Of a stretch of DNA of 64,000 nucleotides, positions 10,128-21,727 are shown piece after piece. Origin of the DNA: Tritrichomonas musculus (Eukaryota > Parabasalia > Tritrichomonadida > Tritrichomonadidae). The stretch spans positions 496,001-560,000 of the forward strand of contig JAPFFF010000055.1 in the NCBI GenBank assembly GCA_039105265.1, written 5' to 3'. The position numbers and the translations under genes were made by a program. The notes under the pieces are model-generated. The model saw only the letters and a program-made list of their open reading frames with translations, made no database searches and was not told the DNA's origin. Positions within the stretch are counted from its first letter, which is position 1. Each line of letters starts with the position of its first letter.

Positions 10128-13100
10128 TTATTGAAACAATTTTTTAATTGCTATATCATTTGCTAAATCAACTGGCCTTTTGTTATTATTATCAACAACA
10201 TTTACATTTATTTTTTTGTGATTTAATAAAAGTTGAATGATCTCTACATTTTTGTGTTTTACAGCAATGTGTAAAGCTGTTGTTGAAGTGTTATTTTGTG
10301 TTTTCTTTCGAAGTTCTAAATCATTTATAATATTTCTTGTTGTTGTTTTATCATTTACATTAATATCAGGATGAGATAATAATAAAGAAACCATTTCTAT
10401 ATTTTCATGTTCAACTGCAGCGAGCAATACTGTCTTTTCTTCTCTGTAATCTTCTTTTTCTACTGGCAGTGAATCCATATCACCTTCATAATTAACAACA
10501 ACATCAACATATTTAGTACATCCTTTACGTGTAAATACAGATTTTTCATTAATTTTAATATCTTTTCTTTGTAACAAAAGTTCAACGACCGCAGTTAATC
10601 CTAACTCGACTAACATATATAAAGGTGTTTTTTGTGATTCTGTTTTTTGACCAAATTCTCCAATTATAGTAATTGTTTTTTTAGCATTTACATCTAAATC
10701 ATTTCTTTTTAACAAAAGAAGAATTATTTCAAAATGCATGCTTTCAAAGGCAACATGCAATAGAGTTTTTTCTTCTTTAACTTTTTCATTATAGACGAAT
10801 TTATCATTAACATTAATATCTTTTACACTTAATAATAATTTAACAATTTCAGTATATCCATTTTCAACCGCCAAATACAATGCGCTTTTTTCTGATCTAA
10901 TTTGTCCAACACATCTACATCGTCCAAATAATTCCAAATATGAATTACGCATTATTGATTTTTTATTTACATCAATATTTGGATGGTCCAGTAACTTTTG
11001 TATAATTTTTATATTCTCTTTTTTAACAGCTAACAATAACGGCGTTTCCTGGTTTTCTTTTCCATCATAACTATAATGTCCACTATTAGTTAATATATTA
11101 ACATCAATATCTTTATGTGCCAATAAAATATTAATAAAGTCAATATCATTTTGCTCAATAGCAATATATAAAATATTTTTCATTTGGAATGACTCTTTAT
11201 ATCTACCATTATCATAATCACCATAATACATATCATCTTCATAATCATCGTTGTAGTAATAACGTTTTTGGTAACCAGTGAATATGGTTTCGGAACATCT
11301 TATTAATTGATTAATATCGATTCCATCTTTTGATATCAATTCTTTTACAAAGCCCATATTGCCTTTTGCAATTGCAATCGATAATGGCGTTTCTTCAATC
11401 CTATTATTTATAGATTTTATATTTGGATCTAATTCTTTAATAGATAAAAAAATTCTGGCAATATCAAAGTATTCTTTTTCAATTGCAATATTAAATGCTG
11501 CGTTTTCATCAGTTTGATATTTTTTTTTAATAATAGATTTCGAATTTGGATCTATGTTTGATTTTGCTAATAAAATTTTCACAATTTCCAATTTTTCATT
11601 TGTTAATGCCATATTTAAAGCCGTGTCTTCTTTTGTATATTCAATAGTTTCAGTTATTTTTTCTTCATTTTCTTCATCATTGTTATCTCTCTTATTGTTA
11701 AACATAATACCAAAATAATAATTATTATTTTGCGTTTTTTCTTTTTTAAAGAATTTTGATTTTAATTTTTAATTGACATCAATTTTAGGATTAGATAAAA
11801 TAATTTTCAATAATTCTTTATTATCTTTTTCTAATGCAATATGAATTACAGATTCTTCATTTTTTATTCTTCTTTTTTGATTTTCAATGATGATCTTAGT
11901 TCTTTTATTTATGTCAATTTCATCTTGTTGTATTAAAAAATGAGCAAGATTTATATAATCATAATATAAACAAATATTCGTAAAACCAATTCCATTTAGA
12001 AACTGGAAATCTGAAAATTTGCTTTCAAACATATATAAAATTGAAAGAAAATTGTTCATTTTCATGCATAAAAAAACAATATCTTTGCTTTTTTCATCAA
12101 TATTTGATATGTAATTATCACACAAATAATTAGTAAAATCATTGTGATGACATTTTATTGATTCATTAAAACATTCCATAAAAGAATTTTTTGGTGGCTT
12201 GATTTTCTTTTCTTCTAATATATGAATGATTTCTGGATTCATCCCATGAATTGAATATAGCCATATTGAAGATTTAATTTTACAATTGTTGACAATCAAA
12301 TATTTGAAAATTTGAATTGATCCAAAAAATGCAGCATATTCAATTATCGTTGGATGATTTTTGAGTAAAAACGAATTTGTTTCAAAATCTGATAATTTGA
12401 TTTTTGATGTTATATTAATTCCATTTTGATTAATATAGGATATAAATTCATCTATTTTATCATTTCGAATTAATTGGCATAATATATCATCATTTTCACC
12501 AATCAGTCTTTTGTGATTAAATGTTTCTAAGTCATGCCCAAACAAATCATCATTTTCATTGCTTTCTTTTATTTTACTTTTTTGATAAAAATGCATATAT
12601 TGGTAATCTGCTAATTCATCATCACTATCATCATTTTCTTCAGCTATTCTTTTTTGATAGTCAACTGAAGAATCGATGATACATTCATCACAATTAAAAT
12701 CATTTGAATGTTTATTACCAAAAACAATATTTTTTCGCTTGTTGTGAGCCATTATTTCATTTTGACTTATATTTTCTGATTCAAATTTTTTAATTTCTGG
12801 ATAAAAATATACAGAAAATTTGTTTCGGATTATTTTGATAATATCTTCATTAAGGATTATTATTTTTTCTTTGATTAGAAAAAGAAGAATTCTAATATTA
12901 TTCTTAAATATATTAAAAATTTCCATATTTGAAATATTCTGTTGTAGGTCATTTTGAATTTTTAAAATTATTTGTTCAATCTTTGTAAAAAAATTTGAAG
13001 AACGATGATGATTCTTTGATATGCATGCAATAGTTTTAATAAATACTAGAAATTCAGTCTTATCTTCTGAAATTTTTTCATTTTCATAATAAGATAAAAT

Positions 13101-13208
13101 TTTTAATAAATTGGCTTGATCGTCTTCGTTGTCCAAATAATCAAGAATGATTTGTTGCATTAACCTTTTTTTATTTAAATATTGAATGATAAATTCTGTT
13201 TTTTCCAT
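10128..13208 (-). pseudogene. DUF3447-type ankyrin-repeat protein split by one in-frame stop
   Basis: The ATG at 13208 opens 479 codons: a helical N-terminal region with the family's acidic and KNHHRSSNFF features, then ankyrin-type repeats (HPTIIEYAAFFGSIQIFKYL) typical of DUF3447. The frame ends in a TAA at 11769-11771 right after LLKIILSNPKIDVN, which is the end of an ankyrin repeat. The same frame is then open to 10128 and holds at least eight more ankyrin repeats (ETPLSIAIAKGNMGFVKELI, TALHIAVKHKNVEIIQLL). Thus one gene of about 1026 codons with a single nonsense change, or two adjacent genes, the second starting at ATG 11705. The linker between them is coding-like. Ankyrin arrays bind other proteins; the partner is unknown. 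Confidence 0.8.
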
Positions 13209-13215
13209 ATCAATA

Positions 13216-13225
13216 AAAATATGAA
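13216..13225 (-). promoter_or_regulatory. Trichomonad-type initiator (Inr)
   Basis: On the minus strand TCATATTTTT sits with its TCA about 17 nt before the ATG of the ankyrin gene. It matches the Trichomonas Inr consensus TCA(C/T)T(A/T)(C/T) in spirit (TCATATT), and Inr elements normally lie within about 20 nt of the start codon. Confidence 0.45.
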
Positions 13226-13781
13226 GTTAAGCTTCATCAATTTTGAATTAATATTGAAAATTGAATAAAGTATTATCTTTGCAATCTATATTTGAGATAA
13301 AAAAAAAAAAATGTCAGCCAGAAAAAAATTTATGTCAATCATAATAAAATTTATGCCATTCATAAAATATATGATATATCGAAATAAATTCATTTTTCAA
13401 ACATAACTTTTAAGTTAAATTACTGTGATTTTTCAATTGAAATAATATAAAAATTGTTTGAATCTTGAAAAATATGTTAACCAATTTAATTAAAAAGCTT
13501 GGAGTATGTGCCAAAATTATATTAAGCAATTAAATAAATATTTATTCTAACATTTTAGAAAAATTGTATAATATAATATCAAATTTCTTTTTTGGATTTA
13601 CTATTTAAGATAAGTGGAGACATTTTGATCTAAATATTAAACCATCTTTTTGATATATTTTTTGAAATCAATACAATTTTGAAAAAATTAAAATATCATT
13701 CAAAGCATTATTTTTTTCATAACAGACATTTATTAATTAATTTTGTCCTTTATTTAACCAAGCAATAACATTTTCTTCTTC
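13226..13781. other. Intergenic, no gene seen
   Basis: AT-rich spacer between two minus-strand ankyrin genes. No ORF, repeat or RNA gene recognised. Confidence 0.6.
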
Positions 13782-15104
13782 TTAATCATCACCAGATTCT
13801 TCTTCTTCTTCTTCTTCAAGGTCTGCCGGATTCGATATTGGCTTCAGAAAATCAAACACTTTTTTCCAACCATAATTTCTCGCAATTTGTGCAGCAGAAA
13901 TTCCATATTCGCCTTTGTCGTTTGGATCAACCAGGCTATGCTTAATAATGTACTTAACAATGTAAAGCTTGCCACTTCTAGCAGCAGACTGAAGGACGGT
14001 TTTACCGAAAGAGTTGTGCTTTTTAGGATCGACTTTTTCAATGGACATCAAAAATTTGAAGAAATCAAGAAAACCTTCAAATGAAGCAATGTCAATTGGC
14101 GTCGAACCGATCAAACCGAATTCGTTAATAGCCAATGAATTATCCAATTGTAACAATTTCAAGAAAGCACCGTAATTTGAAGCATAAATGCATTTAATGT
14201 AAGATTCACTGTCGATTTTAACTGAATAATTCTGAACAAAATAATCAATCAAATCATCATGAAAATATAATATTGATTGATGAAGACAATCGATATTTTT
14301 TTTAATTTCTTCATCTTGACATTGATTTTCAGTAATATGTATTATTTCATAATTTCCACCAGCATATGAAGATGCTAATAATCTTTTATAATTAATTTTT
14401 ACTGACATGTTAAGTAAAAATTTAAAACAGTTTATTGATCCATAAAATGCAGAAATTTCAAGTGGAGTTGCATTATTCAGAATATCGTGCATTTCAAATA
14501 ATGATCGTGGAATTTGGAGGCTGATATCGTAATTGTTCTTCGAAATAAATGATTGCAGGCCGTCTAAGTCGTCTTTTCTGATTAGATCTGATATCTGATT
14601 AATTGAATGTAATTGATTTCGTTTTTTGATTTTGTCTTCATCTGATAATTTTTTAATGTCTTGTGAATCATAGAAAGATATGTACATATCTATTTTGCAG
14701 AACTCAACAGGTTTTAAAAAAACTGAATCATAATAACCATATTTTCCTTCTTTGATCAAAGATCCATGTTTTGATAAAATAAATAAGAGCAAAATTACTT
14801 GAGTGCGGTATATAACTTCTTTATCTGCTGTTCTATCTAGTGAAAAAAAATCGTTATAAGAATACATATCTATCGAATCATATAAGTTGAGCAATTTAAC
14901 AGCATTATCAAGAAGATTTGGTTTAACTAAAACAATGGATGCAATTAATCGAATCGTTGAAAGCGTTTTATTTTTATTTTTCCAAAGATTGTTATCGTCA
15001 ATGAAATTCTTAACTTCGTTTATTTTTGGTTCATCATCCATAGAAAGCAATAGATTTTGAAGCTCACTATATTTTTCGAAGAGCTCAACATTTTTTTTGC
15101 TCAT
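13782..15104 (-). CDS. DUF3447-type ankyrin-repeat protein
   Basis: 440 codons from ATG at 15104, intact. Residues 1-150 are the helical N-terminal region of the family (ELQNLLLSMD, NLLDNAVKLLNLY, ILLLFILSKHGSLI). Ankyrin-type repeats follow (ATPLEISAFYGSINCFKFLL, STPIDIASFEGFLDFFKFLM, KTVLQSAARSGKLYIVKYI, GISAAQIARNYGWKKVFDFL). The tail is a run of seven glutamates and ESGDD. The layout matches the first half of the neighbouring gene at 13208, suggesting tandem duplication of the family. Probably a cytosolic protein-binding scaffold; no catalytic domain seen. No clear Inr upstream. Confidence 0.85.
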   Translation of the reverse strand: MSKKNVELFEKYSELQNLLLSMDDEPKINEVKNFIDDNNLWKNKNKTLSTIRLIASIVLVKPNLLDNAVKLLNLYDSIDMYSYNDFFSLDRTADKEVIYRTQVILLLFILSKHGSLIKEGKYGYYDSVFLKPVEFCKIDMYISFYDSQDIKKLSDEDKIKKRNQLHSINQISDLIRKDDLDGLQSFISKNNYDISLQIPRSLFEMHDILNNATPLEISAFYGSINCFKFLLNMSVKINYKRLLASSYAGGNYEIIHITENQCQDEEIKKNIDCLHQSILYFHDDLIDYFVQNYSVKIDSESYIKCIYASNYGAFLKLLQLDNSLAINEFGLIGSTPIDIASFEGFLDFFKFLMSIEKVDPKKHNSFGKTVLQSAARSGKLYIVKYIIKHSLVDPNDKGEYGISAAQIARNYGWKKVFDFLKPISNPADLEEEEEEESGDD

Positions 15105-16064
15105 AAAATTTTTATTAAAATTTCAAAAGAAAATTGGCCTCATTTTTGAATTCAATTTAATTAGATAAAAAATAGACAAGGTCAGGTAATATCACGAAAT
15201 TGAAAAAAAATTGAAAATTATTTTTTTAATATTTTGTTATAACAAAATTATCTCTAAGTAATTATGAATAAGATTTTCCAAAATTTCAAGAATATATGCT
15301 TTTCTTAAATTGGCATAGAACATTTTTATCTTTATAAATACAAAATATATTTGATTAAAAACATGTTATAAATGCTATTCGTTTATTCATTTTTAATATT
15401 AAAAATATATCATTGATATTCTAAGAAAGAATCTCAAACTCTAACATATTTATTGTTTTATTTTTTTCATTTGGAGTTTCTATTAAATTCTGAAAATAAA
15501 TATTTGATTGAATAAATATTTATGTAGTGTTGTTATTCATAGGAAATGAAAAAGAAACTGGCGCTAGATTTTTCAAAAAAGTTGAATCGTTATATTGATC
15601 AATCATTTTCTAGTACGAAAAGCATCAAAAATAAATATATTATAAATATTTCCTTTGAATATATTAAAATAATATATATTTACATGTATATATCTAGATG
15701 TGTTGAGATAATATGTGTTTTATCAAATAAAAAAAGTTAAACTTTTTGAGAAATTAATTAAACTGAGTTCAAAAAACTTTACAATCATTTCAAATTTTAA
15801 ATCATTTTATCTTTTTTATCAAACATTTTAATTGCATAATTATTCATTAATAATATATTAAATAATTATCATAATATTAATTAAATTTTAAAAAATGAAT
15901 TCATATTTAAAATATAAAGATATGATTATTTTAAATTGAGAAGGAGGTAATGTTTGATAAAAAATCATATCTTAATACTTAAGATATATTCAAATTTTTT
16001 GATAATACTTTAATAAAAATTTGAATATTTGGTTTATTCTTCCAAAAAATTTCCATAGTATAAT
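15105..16064. other. Divergent intergenic region, no gene seen
   Basis: Contains the 5' flanks of two divergent genes (15104 minus, 16065 plus). Short ORFs such as 15546-15740 have no family features. No element ends or RNA genes recognised. Confidence 0.55.
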
Positions 16065-17555
16065 ATGCAGGAAAAAACAATCATTTCCAACGAAAATAGC
16101 ATCCCAAACACGCATTATTTTGTTTACAAAAGCCAAAATTACCCAATCAAGTTTGTTTTTTTCAAATATGCATCAAAATATTTTTCGGAAAACAAGAAAC
16201 AGCTTAAACAAACTCAATATATTCAACTTGTTGATAAAGAAACAATGAATGCATCCGATTTTAAACCAGAATGGATTGAAGATTTTATTAATTTTGTCCA
16301 AGGCAAAAAAGTTACACTTGATGAGTCAAACGTTTTATGTTTAAACTATTTGTCTAACATATACGAGATTGATACATTACAAAAAGTCACCAACGAATAT
16401 ATTTCAACAAATCAAGAAGATCTTGTTTTGAAAATTCTTTATCAGCATCAAAATGATTCAAAAATTGACACATCACATTATGAAAAAACAATTTCGAGCA
16501 AAATTGAACAATTCATTGAGAATGACGAATTATTAAAAATAAACATCCCAATTCTTCAACGAATAATCAATAAATTTTTCAGCCAAAATAAACAATTGAA
16601 AAAAGATCAAACTGACAAATTTCTAACGTTTTTCATGAAGTGTCTTGATAAGTACGGAAGTTTGGCATCCGTTTTATTCAATGACGTTGAAATTGTAAAA
16701 TCATCTCCTCAATATTTGGACAAATTTATGAATGACTACTCAAATGTTTTTGATTTCAATTTTTTGAATAAAAATGATTTTGTAAATTTGTACAATGAAA
16801 AGAAGAAGCAAGAATCAGAGTTCAAAATAGATGAACAAAAATATCAAGCAAAGATTTCTCTATTGGAAAAACAACTTGAAAATGATAAAGAAGGTCTTCG
16901 AATTAAAATCGATAAATGCGAACAAGAAAAGGAAAAACTTGAACAAAATGAAATTGCTTTGAAAAGTGAAATTTCTAAACTGCAGGATGAAGTTAAAAAA
17001 CTGAAACATGCAAATTCTCAAAATATGCAAAAACAAGAAAAACAAAAGCGAGGGATTCTATTTGAGCCAAGCAGTACGAATTTTACTGGCATTATCAACC
17101 ACCTGAGAAAAAACATAGATCAAATCGATATTTTTGCTTCGTCATTTTTTTATAATCAGATAGATAAACATCCAATAAATGTAACAAAATTTGAAGATTA
17201 CACACAGGCTTTTCTTTCGGATAATAAGCCAAATAGTTGGATTTGCCTAGATTTTAAAGAACATCGAATAATTCCAACACACTACACATTAAAATCCACA
17301 ACAGATTATTGGATTTCTCCGCATCCAAAAAATTGGATTTTTGAAGGATCTGTTGACTACGATAAATGGAAAACACTCGATGAACAAAAAGACTGCGTTC
17401 ATCTCCATGGATATAACCTTATTTATACGTTTAAAGTTCAACATCCATCTGAAATTGAATTCAGATATATTCGGGTTCGTTCAACAGGCCAAAATTGGGA
17501 TAATAGCAATTATCTCCTTATAGATTCAATTGAAATATATGGAAGATTAATCTAA
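16065..17555 (+). CDS. BTB-like protein with coiled coil and F5/8-type C domain
   Basis: 496 codons from ATG at 16065, intact. Residues 1-120 are a diverged BTB/POZ-like head (FVYKSQNYPIKFVFFKYASKYF and EWIEDFINFVQGKKV). 120-230 is helical and BACK-like. About 240-320 is a strong coiled coil (KISLLEKQLENDKEGL, EKLEQNEIALKSEISKLQDEVKKLK). About 325-496 is an F5/8-type C (discoidin-like) domain: NSWICLDFKEHRIIPTHY, HPKNWIFEGSVDYDKW, FRYIRVRSTGQNW, SIEIYGRLI. This is the intact relative of the frameshifted gene at 4657-5965. BTB and coiled-coil parts suggest oligomerisation; the C domain may bind ligands inside the cell because no signal peptide is present. Confidence 0.85.
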   Translation: MQEKTIISNENSIPNTHYFVYKSQNYPIKFVFFKYASKYFSENKKQLKQTQYIQLVDKETMNASDFKPEWIEDFINFVQGKKVTLDESNVLCLNYLSNIYEIDTLQKVTNEYISTNQEDLVLKILYQHQNDSKIDTSHYEKTISSKIEQFIENDELLKINIPILQRIINKFFSQNKQLKKDQTDKFLTFFMKCLDKYGSLASVLFNDVEIVKSSPQYLDKFMNDYSNVFDFNFLNKNDFVNLYNEKKKQESEFKIDEQKYQAKISLLEKQLENDKEGLRIKIDKCEQEKEKLEQNEIALKSEISKLQDEVKKLKHANSQNMQKQEKQKRGILFEPSSTNFTGIINHLRKNIDQIDIFASSFFYNQIDKHPINVTKFEDYTQAFLSDNKPNSWICLDFKEHRIIPTHYTLKSTTDYWISPHPKNWIFEGSVDYDKWKTLDEQKDCVHLHGYNLIYTFKVQHPSEIEFRYIRVRSTGQNWDNSNYLLIDSIEIYGRLI

Positions 17556-17903
17556 TAAATCAAATCTTAAAATTTTTTTTCTTTTTATTTAAAAAGTAAT
17601 AAGGTGTAAATCCTTTTTATGGTCATAAATCTTTTCTAGAAAAAATCCATGTTCAATTACATTATTTAGGAAATAAGGAAATTTAATCTTCTGTTAATAA
17701 AATTTACATTTCCTAATGATGAAAAAACTCTAATCTTGAAAATTTTAAAGTTTTTTTTTTCCGATTTTTTTAGCAAAATATAAAGAATATTGTGGAAAAA
17801 ATATGATTACACAAAAATAAATAATATATATTTTATAATCTTTTAAAAGATTAATTTTTTGAAAACTTTTGTGAGAGTTTAACGTACTTTTTATCTCAAA
17901 ATA
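17556..17903. other. Intergenic, no gene seen
   Basis: 348 bp of AT-rich spacer between two plus-strand genes. Nothing recognised. Confidence 0.6.
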
Positions 17904-19619
17904 ATGATTTCGTTTGCAGATTTTTTAGCCTTAAAAGAGGAAAAAATGAAATTAGAAAGAGAAGGGTTAAGGCTGAAAAATGAAATATTTCAATTAAAAG
18001 AAATAAAAGAGCACATACTTCCAATGAAAACATTTTTAATTGACAAATACAAAGAACAAAATCAAGAAAAAGATGAAAAAATTGCCTCATTAGAATCAAC
18101 TATTTCTATTCTTCGTAATCAAATAACAATTAAAAGTAAAGTTAACACAAATAATAATCAACTATTACAACAAAACCAAGAATTAAAAGAAGAAATTTGT
18201 TCATTAAAAGCGCAATATAAACAAATAGAAGAAGAATACTCTGCAAAAAGAAAACAAACAGATGTTGAAATTCAGAATCTTAAAACAATCTTATCACAAT
18301 CATTTTCTCAGCAAAATACTACAAATGAAAGTGATGAAATTATAAAAAAGAATAATAAATTAAATACTGTTGTTGAAATGCTAAGTAGAAAGTACAAATC
18401 ACTCAAAATTAAATGTGATTTAAAAATTGAAGAATTGACTCAGCAAAACAAAGAAAAAGAAGCAGAAATTCAATCATTACGTGAAATAGTTGATATGAAA
18501 GAAACGAAAATAAAATCTTTAGAAGATGAAATTTCAAAGTTAAAAAGTGAGCATTTTTCAAATGAAACAAATAATTTAGAAAAAATCAACGAATTAAATC
18601 GACAAATCCAAGAATTCAAAGCAAAAATAAATGAATTAGTACAAAAAAACGAAGAAAACGAAACAAAAATAAAATCTTTACAAGAAATTAAAACTGATTT
18701 TGTTCAATTTAAAAATACACTAAAAATAAATGAATTGAATATTGAGAAGACTGAAATTTCACAAAATAAATCAACAATTTTTAAGTCAGAAAATCATGAA
18801 AAAGACGACAAAACAAATCAGCAAATTCAAGCCTTAAAAACAGAAAATGATTGCAGTAAGAGAGTCATTCAATCAACACAGGAAAACAATTTACAAAATC
18901 AATCAAATGACAATGAAATGCAACCCAATCAAAATTTGTGTAAAAAATCAAATAAAACTCAAGCAAAAAACTTGGAAAGTCAAATCAAAAAGCAAAATAA
19001 AGAAATTAAAAATAAAGAGAAAATGATTGATGAATTAAAGATGATAATTAACATGAATCAAGACAAAATTAATCGAATGGAAACCGAAATTTTTAGTTTA
19101 AGCAAACAATTAGAAATTTATCAAAAAAACAATGAACAGATTAGTGATTTTATTCAATCTTATAAAAAGCAGAATTTGGAATTGATAAAAATGGCTTTTG
19201 TCAACATTCAAAAAACAAATCATTCATTGAAAAGTGAAATTGATCAATTGGATTTGCCAGAAAAAGTCGAAGAAGAAAAGAAAAATAATTTTGTTGATGA
19301 ATTAAGAATGGAAATGAATGATTTGCCTAAGCTTGAAATTCTACAGAACAATGACATTATATCTAATGAGACAAACAATAAACTTTTAAAAATAAAGAAA
19401 AACAACATTAATCTGAAAAATAAAAACAATAAATTGAAAGAAATAGTGAAAAAATTAATTGGAGAAAATGATAAAAATCAATCAATTATTGCTAATTTAA
19501 ATGAAGAAATGAAAGATAAAAATAAAAAGATAAATGAATTAAATAACCAAATTTCTGCTTTGATATCAAAAAAAGATGATGAAAATGAAGATAGCATTAA
19601 TGAAGAAATAAGTCATTAA
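17904..19619 (+). CDS. Long coiled-coil protein
   Basis: 571 codons from ATG at 17904. Almost the whole chain after residue 12 is heptad-repeat coiled coil rich in K, E, N, Q and L (EEKMKLEREGLRLKNEIFQL; KNNKLNTVVEMLSRKYKSLK; NNKLLKIKKNNINLKNKNNK). No head domain, signal peptide or membrane segment is seen. The first 12 residues (MISFADFLALKE) may be a short docking helix. Proteins of this type serve as filaments, tethers or cytoskeletal linkers, but nothing here fixes a role and database hits would be dominated by composition. The gene lies downstream of the BTB-coiled coil gene on the same strand. Confidence 0.75.
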   Translation: MISFADFLALKEEKMKLEREGLRLKNEIFQLKEIKEHILPMKTFLIDKYKEQNQEKDEKIASLESTISILRNQITIKSKVNTNNNQLLQQNQELKEEICSLKAQYKQIEEEYSAKRKQTDVEIQNLKTILSQSFSQQNTTNESDEIIKKNNKLNTVVEMLSRKYKSLKIKCDLKIEELTQQNKEKEAEIQSLREIVDMKETKIKSLEDEISKLKSEHFSNETNNLEKINELNRQIQEFKAKINELVQKNEENETKIKSLQEIKTDFVQFKNTLKINELNIEKTEISQNKSTIFKSENHEKDDKTNQQIQALKTENDCSKRVIQSTQENNLQNQSNDNEMQPNQNLCKKSNKTQAKNLESQIKKQNKEIKNKEKMIDELKMIINMNQDKINRMETEIFSLSKQLEIYQKNNEQISDFIQSYKKQNLELIKMAFVNIQKTNHSLKSEIDQLDLPEKVEEEKKNNFVDELRMEMNDLPKLEILQNNDIISNETNNKLLKIKKNNINLKNKNNKLKEIVKKLIGENDKNQSIIANLNEEMKDKNKKINELNNQISALISKKDDENEDSINEEISH

Positions 19620-19795
19620 TAAATACAAATTTTAATTCCAATCAATTGGAAAATTCATTTCAAAAGTGATCTGCTCCTTTCTGTTTTTCATCATCTTCAG
19701 ATATTAAGTCAAATTCATTTGCTTAAGAATATTATTACTATCAAATAAAACAAAATTAGATAACAGCTGTTTTTGATTCCTTATTGCCTTTTTGA

Positions 19796-19826
<31 letters not shown>

Positions 19827-20116
19827 GGATTGAAAGAAGTAAACATCAGAAAAAGTAAAGTTAAGTGATGTTAATTTTTTTTTAGAATAATCATTTTTTT
19901 TCACAAATAGCATCATTTTTATTATTTCAAATATAAGAATGAGTAATTAAGTTTGACATTACATTAGATTTTTTACTATCTTTGCTGTAAAAAAATAAAA
20001 AAAGATTTTTAATTTTTTGATCAAATAAACAATTACTGAAGTATTTTATACTAGTCTTTTCGTTATAAAAATACTCATTATCTTCAATTTTGAGTGGGTT
20101 GGCTTTATACATGAAA
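19620..20116. other. Intergenic, poly(T) tract, no gene seen
   Basis: Contains an uninterrupted T run at about 19798-19823. Short minus-strand ORFs here look spurious (lysine and phenylalanine runs from homopolymers). No RNA gene or element end found. Confidence 0.5.
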
Positions 20117-21301
20117 TCAATTGCTTTCGATATTTTCCCAATTTTTACTTATAAATTTTGCTTTAATCATATTACCAAATGTCTCTTTTTTAATATTTGT
20201 TACAAAAGAAGGAATTGTTATTTGAGTAAGTGAAGAACAATTACCAAATGCCTCTTTTCCAAATATTTATTAGAGAAGAAAGAATATATACTTGTGAAAG
20301 TGAAGAACAATTATTAAATGCTTTCTCTTCAATTATTGTCACAGAAGAAGGAATTGTTATTTGAGTAAGTGAAGAACAATTACCAAATGCATCTCTTCCA
20401 ATATTTGTTACAGAAGAAGGAATTGTTATTTGAATAAGTGAAGAGCAATTTGAAAATAATTCAATTGAAATTATGGTTGTTGTTGAAATATTTATTATTA
20501 TTAATTCTTGTGTAAGCCATTCACATTCATAAAACCAGTAATATTTCGGCAACTATAATCTTGCTGTTACTAAAGGCATAAATGCCAATATTGTCCACTG
20601 AAGAAGGAATGGAAACTTCAAATAATGTTCATATATGAAATGCATTTTTTCTTATTTCAGTTAACGTTGAAGGAAGTGTCATTTGTGAAAGCGAAGTGCA
20701 ACCATTAAAAGCATCTTCTTTGATTGTTGTCAATGATGAAGGAAGTATTACTTCAGTGAGAGATGTGCATTCAAAAAATGCTTTTCTTTCATTTGTTGTC
20801 AATGATGAAGGAATCGAAATTTTAGTCAATGAAGCGCAGCCTCTGAAAGAGCCAACTCCAATATAAGTCACCGTTGCAGGAAGTTCTATCCGGGTAAGTG
20901 AATCACAGAGACTAAATGCATGATCACAAATTTTCGTAATAGTCGATGCAACTAAAATTAGTTGAATCGTTGTGATAAGAAGAATTTCTTAGGAACAACA
21001 TTTTTTTCATTCGAAAAATGAATGACAGTTGGTCCTGCGAAAGATTTGAAAGAAGCCAAAATGTCTTCGGAATTAATCAACACTTCATTCAGTGAAATAC
21101 AATCTTCAAAGGCTGATCTTTCAATTCGTTTCACAGAAGAAGGAATCATTATTTTAGTCAATTTTAAAAACCCTTTGAATGTGTATTTGCCAATTTTTGT
21201 GACAGTTGCGGAATCGTCAACTCAGTCAAACTGTTGCAGAAAACAAGGCCTCCTTTATCCTTCAGTAGTGAGAAGAATTGGTTTACGTCTGAAAAAAGCA
21301 T
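20117..21301 (-). pseudogene. Decayed BspA-like LRR gene
   Basis: A methionine at 21301 begins a frame with MLFSDVNQFFSLL and then LTELTI. After that the BspA repeat pattern (IPSSVTNIGRDAFGNCSSL, LPSSLTTIKEDAFNGCTSL) continues in changing frames: pieces at 20958-21161, 20629-20871, 20241-20552 and a last piece ending at 20117. At least three frameshifts or stops separate them. The first ~275 bp are duplicated at 25137-25383. Clearly derived from the same family as the genes at 1 and 6725, and no longer able to make a full product. Confidence 0.8.
21016..21290. repeat. Segment duplicated at 25137-25383
   Basis: GAATGACAGTTGGTCCTGCG and the next ~250 bp recur in the same orientation at 25137, with small deletions in the second copy. 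The two copies flank the kinase-Sel1 pseudogene, so that gene sits between direct repeats of BspA pseudogene DNA. Confidence 0.85.
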
Positions 21302-21727
21302 TTCTTTGAATCTTTGGTAATTTTTTTGAAAATGTCAACATATTTAAGGCAGGATTAAGCCATAAAACATATTATATAGTAACTTCGTCCTCCTACACAA
21401 TAATATTGTCTTAAATTTTGATATAATTAAAAAAAAACTTGATTATTTGCCAAGATCATTAAAATTGTCATAAGATTATTATTTAAATAAGAGTACAAAA
21501 AACAATATTGTTTTGATTTTATTTATTTTTTGTGCTCTTTTCTTGCTCTGATAAGATCAGTTTTAATTTTTGGAATTGATATTATTATTTTGAATAAATT
21601 TATTCAAAATAAAATTGAATAAATTTTTGCAAAAAGTTTGATTTTATTTTTGTTTATTTTTATTTTTGATACAAAACCGTAAATAATCACTCAAATTTGA
21701 AATACGTGAGGTTTTTTTAAATAATAA
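21302..21727. other. Intergenic with a 26-bp palindrome
   Basis: No gene. A perfect palindrome with half-site TATTTTGAATAAA lies at 21586-21611. It may be a hairpin or a chance feature of AT-rich DNA. Confidence 0.5.
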
